NCBI GenBank assembly: GCA_900548705.1
Contig: URLF01000096.1
Span: forward strand, 1-9,305
DNA length: 9,305 bases
DNA from: an uncultured Porphyromonadaceae bacterium
GTDB lineage: Bacteria; Bacteroidota; Bacteroidia; Bacteroidales; Muribaculaceae
Direction: 5' to 3'
Below, piece after piece: positions 1-7,600 of the stretch (its first letter is position 1; each line of letters starts with the position of its first letter). The position numbers and the translations under genes are program-made. The notes below the pieces were generated by a model. That model did not search any database. It had not been told where the DNA came from and saw only the letters and a list, made by a program, of their open reading frames with translations.

Positions 1-8
1 CAAAGCCT

Positions 9-51
9 AAAAATCAGAGGCTGCACCGTAAACCTTTATTACGACACAGCC
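9..51 (-). terminator. Candidate intrinsic terminator downstream of metK
   Basis: Read on the minus strand, 51-39 (GGCTGTGTCGTAA) pairs with 31-19 (TTACGGTGCAGCC) across a 7-base loop. This gives a 13-pair stem in which the three central pairs are G-U wobbles. The same three positions are C-A mismatches when read on the plus strand, so the structure favours a minus-strand RNA, which is the metK direction. A short T-rich run (minus strand ATTTTT, 14-9) follows about 4 bases after the stem. It lies about 200 bases past the metK stop, beyond a repeat, so it could equally belong to an element or gene outside the window. Confidence 0.4.
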
Positions 52-53
52 CC

Positions 54-126
54 TTCTGTGTAATCTGTGAGACCTCTTTCGGATTATCTGCGAGAAATCT
101 GCGTATCTGCGGAATCTGCGTGAGAC
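54..126 (+). repeat. Half copy of the dispersed intergenic repeat (right arm only)
   Basis: This stretch has the same module order as the right arm of the element at 1761-2008. First comes a 'ttctgtgtaatctgtgagac' module ending at 73, then the 32-base core at 95-126, which starts aaatctgcg and ends gcgtgagac. No matching left arm is present nearby; the hairpin at 19-51 sits directly against it. It therefore looks like a truncated or solo arm. It lies wholly outside metK, past the 3' end. Confidence 0.8.
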
Positions 127-249
127 CTTTGGGAGGCGTGGGAGATTTGGGAATTATGGGAGAGGTGGGAGAGGGGGCTATTCTGAGGAATCCGATTGGC
201 TAAATCTGATTCTGCGGGATCCTATTCTGCGGGAATCAGGTTGGCGGAA

Positions 250-1563
250 TCAGAGGGAGAAGGCGGCGCGGAGCTGGTCGATGTGGTCGAGCTTCTCCCA
301 GGTGAAGAGCTCCACCTCGCGGGTGAAGGGTTGGCCGGAGGAGTCGCGGAAAGTCTTGGTGACCGTGCGGGGGGTGCGGCCTACATGGCCGTAGGTGGCG
401 GTCTCCAGGTAGATGGGGGCGCGGAGCTTCAGGCGGCGTTCGATGGCGGCGGGACGCATGTCGAAAATCTCGTTGACCTTGGCACTGATTTCGGCGTCGC
501 TGAAAGGCACTCTGGACGTTCCGCGGGTGTTGACATACAAACTTACCGGACGGGCCACTCCGATGGCGTAGGCGACCTGTACGAGGGCCTCACGGCATAC
601 TCCGGCTGCCACAAGGTTCTTGGCGATGTGGCGCGCGGCGTATGCGGCCGAACGGTCTACCTTGGAGGGGTCTTTGCCGGAGAACGCGCCGCCGCCATGG
701 GCACCGTGTCCGCCGTAGGTGTCAACGATGATTTTGCGGCCTGTCAGGCCGGTGTCTCCGTGGGGGCCTCCGATGACGAATTTCCCGGTGGGGTTGACAT
801 GGAGGATGAAGTCAGTGTCGAGGAAATGGCGCAGATGCTCGGGGAGGGCGGCGATGGTGCGGGGAATCAGCACGCGGCGCACGTCGTTGGTGATGGTCTC
901 GATCATCTCGCGCTCAGCCTCCTCCTTGGTGCGGGTGTCGTCGGGGAGGATGAACTCGTCGTGCTGTGTGGAAATCACCACTGTATGCACCTTGACGGGG
1001 TTGCGGTCGCTGTCATACTCTACTGTCACCTGGCTTTTGGAGTCGGGACGCAGGTAGCAGCGCACACGGCCCAGTGCGTCGGTGTAGGTGAATGCCGACC
1101 CTTCGCGGCGGATTTTCGACAGCTCTTTGAGCAGAGCGTGGCTCAGGGCGGTGGTCAGGGGGATATAGAGGGGTGTCTCGTCGGTGGCGTAGCCGAACAT
1201 CATGCCCTGGTCGCCTGCTCCCTGTTCCTCGGGATTGGCCCGTTCGACACCCTGGTTAATGTCGGGGCTCTGCTCATGGAGTGCCGAGAGGATTCCGCAT
1301 GACTCGGCCTCAAACTTGAGGTCGGAGCGGTTATATCCGATGTTCTTGATTACGTCGCGGGCGGTGGTGTCGAGGTCGATGTACGCGTCGGATTTCACCT
1401 CTCCGGCGATGATTACCTGGCCGGTTGTGACGAGGGTCTCGCATGCGACTTTCGACTTGGGGTCGCGGGCGAGGAACTGGTCAAGCACTGCGTCGGAAAT
1501 CTGGTCGGCGACTTTGTCGGGATGACCTTCGGAGACAGACTCCGATGTGAAAAGATAATTCAT
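250..1563 (-). CDS. metK: S-adenosylmethionine synthetase (methionine adenosyltransferase)
   Basis: This cytosolic enzyme makes S-adenosylmethionine from methionine and ATP, releasing phosphate and pyrophosphate; it supplies methyl groups for the whole cell. The 437-residue product starts MNYLFTSESVSEGHPDK, with the ATP-binding GHPDK at residues 13-17. The family signature GAGDQGMMFGYATDE begins at 115. The second signature, a glycine-rich loop GGGAFSGKD, is at 290-298 and is followed by KVDRSAAY. It is longer than the roughly 384-residue E. coli enzyme; from general knowledge Bacteroidetes MetK proteins are often about 430. An ATG 36 bases upstream (1599) would add 12 lysine/asparagine-rich residues not expected in the family, so I chose 1563. 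It stands alone on the minus strand with its own promoter near 1704-1735 and a structured leader. All signature residues are present, so it should be active. Confidence 0.97.
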   Translation of the reverse strand: MNYLFTSESVSEGHPDKVADQISDAVLDQFLARDPKSKVACETLVTTGQVIIAGEVKSDAYIDLDTTARDVIKNIGYNRSDLKFEAESCGILSALHEQSPDINQGVERANPEEQGAGDQGMMFGYATDETPLYIPLTTALSHALLKELSKIRREGSAFTYTDALGRVRCYLRPDSKSQVTVEYDSDRNPVKVHTVVISTQHDEFILPDDTRTKEEAEREMIETITNDVRRVLIPRTIAALPEHLRHFLDTDFILHVNPTGKFVIGGPHGDTGLTGRKIIVDTYGGHGAHGGGAFSGKDPSKVDRSAAYAARHIAKNLVAAGVCREALVQVAYAIGVARPVSLYVNTRGTSRVPFSDAEISAKVNEIFDMRPAAIERRLKLRAPIYLETATYGHVGRTPRTVTKTFRDSSGQPFTREVELFTWEKLDHIDQLRAAFSL

Positions 1564-1617
1564 GGGATTTTTAGCATTTTTTTTAGTGGTTGCAAGCAAT
1601 CAAATTTTTCCACATTT

Positions 1618-1701
1618 CCGGCCGGGATTCCACGGAGGGGGAGTCGGTCCGGTCAAGATGTAAAGGAACGGCTCTCCGGGATTGCTATTTACCGGGGAGC
1701 C
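1618..1701 (-). promoter_or_regulatory. Structured 5' leader of metK (two predicted hairpins)
   Basis: Between the predicted metK promoter and its ATG there are about 130 bases of leader. On the minus strand 1701-1670 folds as GGCTC/GAGCC plus CCGG/CCGG with one C-A mismatch and a 12-base loop, so this stem would sit at or very near the mRNA 5' end. A second stem, 1652-1645 with 1624-1618, pairs CCGG/CCGG and CCG/CGG around one bulged A with a 20-base loop. After it the leader becomes A/T-rich up to the start codon. I do not recognise a known riboswitch class. The stems could stabilise the mRNA or sense something; the sequence alone does not decide. Confidence 0.4.
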
Positions 1702-1703
1702 TG

Positions 1704-1735
1704 CAAAGTTACGAAATCTCCCTGACTCCTGCAAG
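1704..1735 (-). promoter_or_regulatory. Bacteroidetes-type promoter for metK
   Basis: On the minus strand TAACTTTG at 1711-1704 matches the Bacteroidetes -7 element TAnnTTTG exactly. CTTG at 1735-1732, one base from TTTG, lies 20 bases upstream, a normal spacing for the -33 element. Transcription would start near 1697-1700, about 135 bases before the metK ATG. The promoter sits between metK and the inverted-repeat element, which begins 26 bases further upstream. Confidence 0.6.
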
Positions 1736-1762
1736 CGCACGACCTCCCCCTCACAAATGGGG

Positions 1763-1794
1763 GTCTCACGCAGATTCCGCAGATACGCAGATTT
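1763..1794 (-). repeat. 32-base repeat core, copy 2 (left arm)
   Basis: This is the exact reverse complement of the core at 95-126, beginning gtctcacgcagattcc. The match continues past the core to 1804 with its partner at 1965-2006. Confidence 0.9.
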
Positions 1795-1864
1795 CCCGCA
1801 GATTCAAAGGGAGGTCTCACAGATTAATTTAAAGTCTCACAGATTGCACAGATTTACACAGAAG

Positions 1865-1876
1865 CCATCCGGATGG
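1865..1876. repeat. 12-bp palindrome CCATCCGGATGG, copy 1
   Basis: This perfect 12-bp palindrome closes the inner module of the element. It lies within a 22-base stretch (1855-1876) identical to 8211-8232. The right arm has a decayed counterpart (cccgggtgg, 1906-1914). Confidence 0.85.
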
Positions 1877-1974
1877 GTTTTGTTGCCGCCTGTCCTCCAT
1901 TGCATCCCGGGTGGCTTCTGTGTGAATCTGTGAAATCTGTGAGACCTTCCCGAAAAATCCTCTTAATCTGCGGG

Positions 1975-2006
1975 AAATCTGCGTATCTGCGGAATCTGCG
2001 TGAGAC
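1975..2006 (+). repeat. 32-base repeat core, copy 3 (right arm)
   Basis: Identical on the plus strand to 95-126, and inverted relative to 1763-1794. Confidence 0.9.
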
Positions 2007-2024
2007 CCTTGTTGCTGACAGGGC

Positions 2025-2054
2025 TGACGCGGACGCGCCGCGGCGCGTCCCTAC
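2025..2054. repeat. 30-base repeat with a perfect 20-bp GC palindrome, copy 1
   Basis: All 30 bases are identical to 8381-8410. The core at 2031-2050, GGACGCGCCGCGGCGCGTCC, is its own reverse complement. It lies 17 bases outside the right arm of the inverted-repeat element. No T-run follows on either strand, so it does not look like a standard intrinsic terminator. It resembles a REP-like palindromic unit. Confidence 0.85.
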
Positions 2055-2080
2055 AGGAGGGGAGAGGCCTGCCTCACTCT

Positions 2081-2118
2081 CCGGAGGGCCTCTGCGTAAT
2101 CCGCGTAATCTGCGAGAC
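2081..2118 (+). repeat. Third repeat module, copy 1 (with one extra 9-base unit)
   Basis: The module runs from ccggagggcctctgcg to atctgcgagac and matches 8336-8364, apart from one base in the gg(a/t)gg part and an extra nine bases (atccgcgta). It is a variant of the other modules, ending in the same gagac. It lies about 30 bases past the stop codon of the minus-strand LRR gene. Confidence 0.75.
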
Positions 2119-2150
2119 TTCTCCCTGAGATAACCGCGAGAGATAGGGGA

Positions 2151-3662
2151 TTAGCGCAGGAGCTTGAGGACGGGGGTGGTGCCGTCGGCGAGGTTGAGGC
2201 GCAGGAGGAAGACGCGGGTGTCGAAGGGAGCGGTGTCGAGGGTCAGGCGCGTGTCGGGGTTGTTGCGCGAGATGGTCAGGCAGCGGCCCGAGATGTCATA
2301 GAGCTGGGCGGCAAGGATGGCGCAGGGGGCCTCAATCATCAGAAGCATGCCGTCGAAGGCGGCGCGGATGGCTGCGGCGCTGTCCTCGGTGAGGATTTCG
2401 TTTTTGGATGATGTCTCCGAACGGATATCAAATTCTTGCCACTGAGGAGTGTCGCGGTAGCTCTGGAGGAGGGTCTGGGGCACATATAGGATGGTTGTGG
2501 CCTGCGGGGTGTCTTCCCAGACATTCTCGCCGAGGGCGGGAACCTTTGAGATGCTTTTTGCGTCGACCTCGGTGAGGTTGGCCCAACGCTCCATGGCGTT
2601 GTCGCCCAGACGGGAGAGGGTGGCGGGGAGGGTCACTTTGGAGGATGTCATGCCCGACAGGGCGTGGTTGCCGATGGTCTCCACCTGGGTCGCGTCAAGT
2701 CCGTCGGCCGAGGCTGAGGTGGCTCCGTAGAGGAGGTAGTCGGGAATCTCGGTGAGGTTGGCGGCGATTTCCCCGAGGGTCACGTTGAGCGAGGGGTCGT
2801 TGTAGAAGGCTCCCGCGCCAATCTGCGATATATGGTCGTTGAGAGCGAGCTGTTTGAGGGCGGCGCATCCGGCGAAGGCCCAGTCACCGATGGAGGCGAG
2901 GGCATCCCCGGAGAGGTCGGCGGCGTTAAGACCGGAGCCTGCGAAGGCGAGGTTGCCGATTGTGGTGACGGAGGAGGGGAGGGTTATGGCGGAGAGGGAT
3001 GAGCAACCTGCGAAGGCTCCTTTTCCGATAGATGTCACAGTGGAGGGGAGGGTGACAGAGCTGAGTTTGGGGCAGTTGCGGAAGGTGGACGCCGGGAGGG
3101 CGGTAAGCTTGGCCTCAACCACCACATTCTCAAGCAGCGGGCTTCCCTGGAACGCCATCTCGCCAAGCGAGGAGACGGATGAGGGGATGGTCACCGATTT
3201 CAGGTTCTTCATGCCGGCAAACGCGCCGCTGCCGATTTTCGTGACCGTGGAGGGGATTACCAGGGTCTGGGCCGAGCAGTCGCCCAATGCCCCGTCGGCA
3301 ATCTCGGTAAGTCCCGAGGGGAGGGAGAGGGTGGTGAACTTGCCCGACATCAGTGCGCAGTCGGGGAGGGTGTTTGCCTTGGCGGCGTTGAGTCCGGTCT
3401 CGGTCTTTGAGCCGGAATATGCGGCCACTGTCGCCCCCGACAGGTCGAGGGTACGGAGGGCGGTCATCTCGCGGATGAAATCGAAGTCGGCGGCGTTGAT
3501 TGCGCCGTTGACTTTCAGGGTGGTCTCAGTCGAGGGGTCTGTCGAGGCCGAGACCGCCTGGCGCAACCCACCGGGGAGGACGCTGACAGTGACGGCCGAA
3601 GCCAGCAATGAGCCGCCGAGGATGGAGGCTGTCGATATGAGGAAACGTGAGAATCGGTTCAT
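2151..3662 (-). CDS. Secreted BspA-family leucine-rich repeat protein
   Basis: The 503-residue product is predicted to be exported and surface-exposed; BspA-type LRR proteins of gut and oral Bacteroidales are linked to adhesion and protein binding, but the ligand here is unknown. Residues 1-23 look like a signal peptide: a basic start (MNRFSRF), a hydrophobic core, and an ASA cleavage site. An N-terminal segment reads VNGAINAADFDFIREM, followed by LDLSGA. LRR_5-type repeats fill about residues 110-375, with the recurring pattern LPSxVTxIGxxAFAGCxxL, for example around 200-245. A capping segment YVPQTLLQSYRDTPQW is at about 393-408. The last 80 residues (LYDISGRCL near 454, ending VLKLLR) look like a diverged C-terminal sorting or beta-sandwich domain similar to those of type IX-secreted proteins. 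An ATG at 3797 would add 45 residues ahead of the signal peptide, so I chose 3662. I found no clear TAnnTTTG promoter for it. Confidence 0.85.
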   Translation of the reverse strand: MNRFSRFLISTASILGGSLLASAVTVSVLPGGLRQAVSASTDPSTETTLKVNGAINAADFDFIREMTALRTLDLSGATVAAYSGSKTETGLNAAKANTLPDCALMSGKFTTLSLPSGLTEIADGALGDCSAQTLVIPSTVTKIGSGAFAGMKNLKSVTIPSSVSSLGEMAFQGSPLLENVVVEAKLTALPASTFRNCPKLSSVTLPSTVTSIGKGAFAGCSSLSAITLPSSVTTIGNLAFAGSGLNAADLSGDALASIGDWAFAGCAALKQLALNDHISQIGAGAFYNDPSLNVTLGEIAANLTEIPDYLLYGATSASADGLDATQVETIGNHALSGMTSSKVTLPATLSRLGDNAMERWANLTEVDAKSISKVPALGENVWEDTPQATTILYVPQTLLQSYRDTPQWQEFDIRSETSSKNEILTEDSAAAIRAAFDGMLLMIEAPCAILAAQLYDISGRCLTISRNNPDTRLTLDTAPFDTRVFLLRLNLADGTTPVLKLLR

Positions 3663-3758
3663 TTTTTTCAAAAAGGTTTGTATCAATCCATTATTAAAAC
3701 TGAAAATGGCCGGTTTTATTGCCTGACAGAGAGCAAAAAGGGGTGATGTAAAAAAGAT

Positions 3759-3789
3759 TATGCGCTTTCGGCTAAATTGGTTAACTTTG
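3759..3789 (+). promoter_or_regulatory. Bacteroidetes-type promoter for the lipoprotein/AsmA operon
   Basis: TAACTTTG at 3782-3789 is an exact TAnnTTTG -7 element; TATG at 3759-3762, one base from TTTG, is 19 bases upstream. The ATG of the first gene begins only 10 bases after the -7 element, so the message would have a leader of a few bases or none. The same eight bases (TAACTTTG) form the predicted metK -7 element. Confidence 0.6.
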
Positions 3790-3799
3790 CGGAACAAAG

Positions 3800-4687
3800 A
3801 TGAGAAAAAACAGGTTATATTTATTGTTTGTGGCCGTGGCGGTTGTCGCGGCTCTCGGCATATCCACCTCCTGCGGGAGCGACAAGGGTACGGAGGCCCT
3901 CCACGAGTCAGCCCTTATGGCTGTCGGCCCCCAGGGGCGCGAAGCCGCCTTCAACGCGTCGGTCTCCGCCCTGTCGTCGGGACTGACCCCGGCGGGGATG
4001 GATGACGAGGAGGATGACCTCCACGGCGCGCGCCACTCGCGCCTGATGTCGATTCTGGCCCCTTACGACACAGTACGCAGCCATAACCCCTACGAGGCGC
4101 ATTACGACTCGATGCCTCCCGGAGGGATAAAGATGAAAATCAATGGTCTCGGAGGCACCTTGGGCCGTGTCTTCAACGACAGCAACAAATTCCATATCGC
4201 CGTGGCCGAGGCCAACGGCATACAGCCGCTCCACACTCTCCGCCAGGTATGGCAGGAGGGGGGACGGCTCGAACGCCTGGAGACCTGCGAGGCTTATTAC
4301 CTCGACGAGCTGACCCATTCGCTTCCCTATCTTGTCCCGAAGGCACATACCCTGCTGAAGGATATCGGCATGGCGTTCAGGGACTCGCTCAACGCCCGGG
4401 GCGGGGGGTGGTACCGCATCAAGGTCACCAGTGTCCTCCGCACCCCCGGACTGGTCAAGAAGCTGCGCCGCCGCAACCGCAACGCCGTCGACACCTCCGC
4501 CCATCTCTACGCCACGACTTTTGACATCTCATATCTGAAATTCATCTGCGACACCCCGTCGATTCCGCGCACCCAGGAGGACATGAAGAATCTCCTCGGA
4601 GAGGTGGTAGAGGATATGCGCCGCCGCGAACGATGCTATGTCAAGTATGAGCGCAAGCAGTCATGTTACCATATAACAGTCCGTTGA
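3800..4687 (+). CDS. DUF5715-like lipoprotein with M15/LAS-peptidase-like residues
   Basis: The 295-residue product has a lipoprotein signal: MRKNR, a hydrophobic stretch at 7-20 and lipobox STSC with Cys25, so it is probably anchored in an envelope membrane. The body has the pattern I associate with DUF5715 of Bacteroidetes: YYLDELTHSLPYLVP near 166-180, VTSVLRT at 209-215, a basic KKLRRRNRNA, then SAHLYATTFDI at 233-243. Seen against zinc peptidases of the M15/LAS group (VanX, DD-carboxypeptidases), SxH with Asp seven residues later (His235, Asp242), Arg214 in the SVLRT turn, and a late His291 (CYHITVR) fit the positions of the metal ligands and substrate arginine. The usual Glu three residues before the last His is absent (Ser288 here), so a peptidoglycan-peptidase role is inference. 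It overlaps nothing and is followed after 1 base by the AsmA gene, implying a shared transcript. Confidence 0.8.
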   Translation: MRKNRLYLLFVAVAVVAALGISTSCGSDKGTEALHESALMAVGPQGREAAFNASVSALSSGLTPAGMDDEEDDLHGARHSRLMSILAPYDTVRSHNPYEAHYDSMPPGGIKMKINGLGGTLGRVFNDSNKFHIAVAEANGIQPLHTLRQVWQEGGRLERLETCEAYYLDELTHSLPYLVPKAHTLLKDIGMAFRDSLNARGGGWYRIKVTSVLRTPGLVKKLRRRNRNAVDTSAHLYATTFDISYLKFICDTPSIPRTQEDMKNLLGEVVEDMRRRERCYVKYERKQSCYHITVR

Positions 4688-4688
4688 T

Positions 4689-7600
4689 ATGACCGACAAC
4701 CCTGACAACACCGGGAAAGAACCCCGGAGGAAAAAGCCCCTGTGGAGGCGTGTGCTGAAATGGACCGGAGTGACCGCCGCCGTGGTCGCCGGACTGTTCC
4801 TGCTGATATGCTCCCTGATAGTCTGGATACTGACCCCCTCGCGGCTTACACCGCTGGTGGAGAAGCAGGCTTCGGAGTATCTCGACGCGGATGTCACCGC
4901 CTCGCGCATAGAGCTGACCTTCTGGAAGACCTTCCCCCGGATGAGGCTCGATGTCGATTCCCTAAGGATTGTCTCCCGTTCGCTCGACAGGTTGACCCCT
5001 GCGGAAAGGGGAGCGCTCCCCGCCGACGCCGACTCGCTGCTGAGCGTCAGGTCGTTCCACGGGGCTATAAATGTGATGCAGCTGCTGGCCGGTAACATCC
5101 ACCTCCACGATGTGGTGATTGACCGTCCGGAGGTCAACCTGCTCCAGGTCAACGATTCCGTGGCCAACTATCAGATACTCCCGACCTCGGAGGAGGCCGA
5201 CACCTCAGCCACCGCCATTCCCGGCATACGCATCGACAGTTTCCGCATACTGGAGTCGGGGCCGTTGCGCTTCCGTTCGCTGGTCGACTCTCTGGATGTC
5301 ACCGCCCGGCTGGAGAATGTCAATGTCGAGGGGCCTGACGCGCCTGTCTACCGCCTGAAACTCGACGGCGCGGCTGACCTGCCGTTTCTCAGCGAGTTTG
5401 ATTTCGCGGACCTGACTTTCGGACTGGACGGCTCGCTGGTCTGGAATCCCGACACCCCGATGGCAATGGCGGCCAAGGATGTCACCCTGCGCCTCGACGA
5501 CTATGCTATGAGATTTTCCACCGCCGTCGACTTCACCGACGACCCGGTGGTTACCGAATTTGACGGGGAGGTCACCGACATCCCCGTGGAGCAGGCTCTG
5601 GCCCATCTCCCCGCCGAACTGAGGAAATACACCGACCCTCTGAAGACCGATATGAAGGTGTCGGCGACCGCCGAACTTACCCGTCCCTGGCGACTGGCCG
5701 ACACCATCCTCCCCTCGGTCAAGGCCACCCTCTCGATACCCCGCTGCCGCGCCACATACCAGACCCTCCGGTTCTCGGAATTTTCAGGTGAACTCGCCGT
5801 TGACTTCGACGGCGCTGACATCGACAAGTCCCTTTTCGATCTCAGGAAACTCCATCTGGCAGGGGAGGGGGTGAACCTCGACCTCAATGTCAAGGCCACC
5901 AATGTCATGGCCGACCCCAGGGTTGACGGGGACTTCAACGGCTCTGTCGACCTGTCGAAGATTCCACCGCGTCTGGCTGCGGAGATTCCGGTGCAGCTCT
6001 CGGGAAAAATCAACGGCGAGACCTCCTTCCGGTTCGCCATGAGCGACCTCACCGAGGAGAATTTCCACCGCGTGATGGCCGACGGCTCCCTGACCCTGCG
6101 CGGCATAAACGCCCAGGCGGAAGGGGTGATGACCGCGTGGCTCCGTGAAGGGGTGGTGGAGTTCGGCACCACCGACTCCTTTGTCCGTGACGGCCAAAAG
6201 GTCGATTCCCTGTTGCAGGTATCGCTGAAAATAGACACACTTTCAGCTGTCGGACTGGGTATGAACCTTGAGATGAAGAACTTCAAGGCCGGGGCCGGAA
6301 CGGTCAACCGCAAAGGCTCGGCCGACACCACCGAGATAAACCCCTTCGGAGGGTCGGTTGCCGTGGAGCGGCTCAAATTCGACGCTCCCGCCGACTCGAT
6401 GAGGGCACGACTGAGAAATGCCCGTATCGGGGGCGCGTTGACCCGTTACAAGGGTAACGCCCGCTCCCCGCTGATGAATCTCAGAGTCTTCGCGGGCCGT
6501 ATGATGTTCGGCCAGGCATTGAACCGTGTGTCGCTGCGCGATACCGAGATGACCCTCACTGTCAATCTCCGGGAGAGGAAAGCCCGGAGGAGGAACGGGG
6601 TGAGGAATGTCAATCCTGTCGATTCCGCCGCCAGAAGGACACGCGACTCCATCGCCACAGCCGAGGCTCTGGCCAACGGCGACATCGCCCTCACTCTCGA
6701 CCGGGAAGACCGGAGACTGCTGCGCCGATGGGACTACAAGGGGACGCTCCGCGCCAGACGCGGCAGCCTGACAACCCCCTGGTTCCCCTTGCGCAACCGC
6801 CTGACCGACATCGACCTGCGCTTCAATTCCGACTCCATAATCCTCACCAACCTGAAATACAAGGCCGGGGAGAGCGATTTTCTTATCAACGGCACCATCT
6901 CCAACCTGCGCCGTGCGCTGACTTCGCGCCGCGACAACACCCTCGGTGTGTCGCTCGACGTGCAGTCAGACACCATCAATGTCAACCAGATTGTCAAGGC
7001 AATTTTCGCCGGGCCCGCGCTGGCCCAGCAGACAGACTCCGCCGCCGTCTGGGGAAGCGACGACGAGCAGGAGGGTGACCACCTCGCCGCGATGGCCGAT
7101 ACCGTGACCACCGGGCCGGTGCTGGTTCCCCATAATATCGACGCCCATTTCCGCATGAGGGCCAACCACATCCTCTATTCCGACCTGGAGCTTCACCGCT
7201 TCCGTGGAGACCTGTTGCTTTACGACGGGGCCATCAACCTGCGCAACCTTTCCGCCTCCACCGACATCGGTTCGATTTCGGTCAACGGCCTTTACTCCTC
7301 GATCAACCCCGACTCGCTGCAGTTCGGACTCGGAATGAAGGTGGACCGCTTCCGGCTCGACAGGCTTACCGCACTTGTCCCCGCTATCGACACCCTCCTC
7401 CCGGCCATGCGCGACTTCGCCGGGACGGTCAACGCCGATATCGCCGTCACCACCGACCTGGAGCGCAACATGGACATCAACATCCCCTCGCTCCGCGCCG
7501 CCATCAAAATCGAGGGGGACTCGCTGGTGCTGCTCGATCCCGACACCTTCAAGACCGTCTCGAAATGGCTGCTGTTCAAAGACAAGAAAAAGAACATGAT

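Larger units (their letters stand above)
1761..2008. repeat. Large inverted-repeat intergenic element, about 248 bp
   Basis: The outermost 44 bases, 1761-1804, are an exact reverse complement of 1965-2008. Inside them, 1834-1866 and its counterpart ending at 1945 are also inverted copies (about 33 bases with two mismatches). The centre is a loop of about 30 bases (1877-1905). As single-stranded nucleic acid the whole element could fold into one long interrupted hairpin. The left arm carries an extra truncated copy of the inner module (1814-1833) before the complete one. It lies between the 3' end of the LRR gene and the metK promoter. Short reading frames across it simply translate the repeats. 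Confidence 0.9.

Noticed and set aside
196..1302. Long plus-strand open frame of 368 codons opposite metK
   Set aside because: It is antisense to a complete metK with all its signatures; GC-rich genes commonly leave long open frames on the other strand, and its product is low-complexity Gly/Ala/Val with no recognisable domain.
1564..1599. Upstream ATG at 1599 as metK start
   Set aside because: It would add MLATTKKNAKNP ahead of the conserved MNYLFTSES start, with no family support.
1564..1615. SAM-II-like end of the metK leader (GCTAAAAA just before the ATG, with a 4-bp GTGG/CCAC stem)
   Set aside because: The 3' bases recall SAM-II, but the first stem is too short and I could not form the pseudoknot (the sequence ends in TCCC where GGG would be needed). 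A covariance search with the SAM-II model would settle it.
54..2118. CRISPR array
   Set aside because: The repeats are inverted, unevenly spaced and built of 9-base units with no regular unique spacers, and no cas gene is present.
1522..2133. Several small plus-strand open frames between metK and the LRR gene
   Set aside because: They run through the inverted-repeat element and translate the repeat units; a similar peptide appears wherever the repeats occur, so it is not gene conservation.
2839..3726. Plus-strand open frame of 295 codons opposite the LRR gene
   Set aside because: It mirrors the LRR repeats in another frame and has no domain of its own; the minus-strand reading gives a coherent signal peptide, repeats and C-terminal domain.
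3663..3797. Upstream ATG at 3797 as LRR gene start
   Set aside because: It would put 45 residues before a good signal peptide and overlap the divergent operon promoter.
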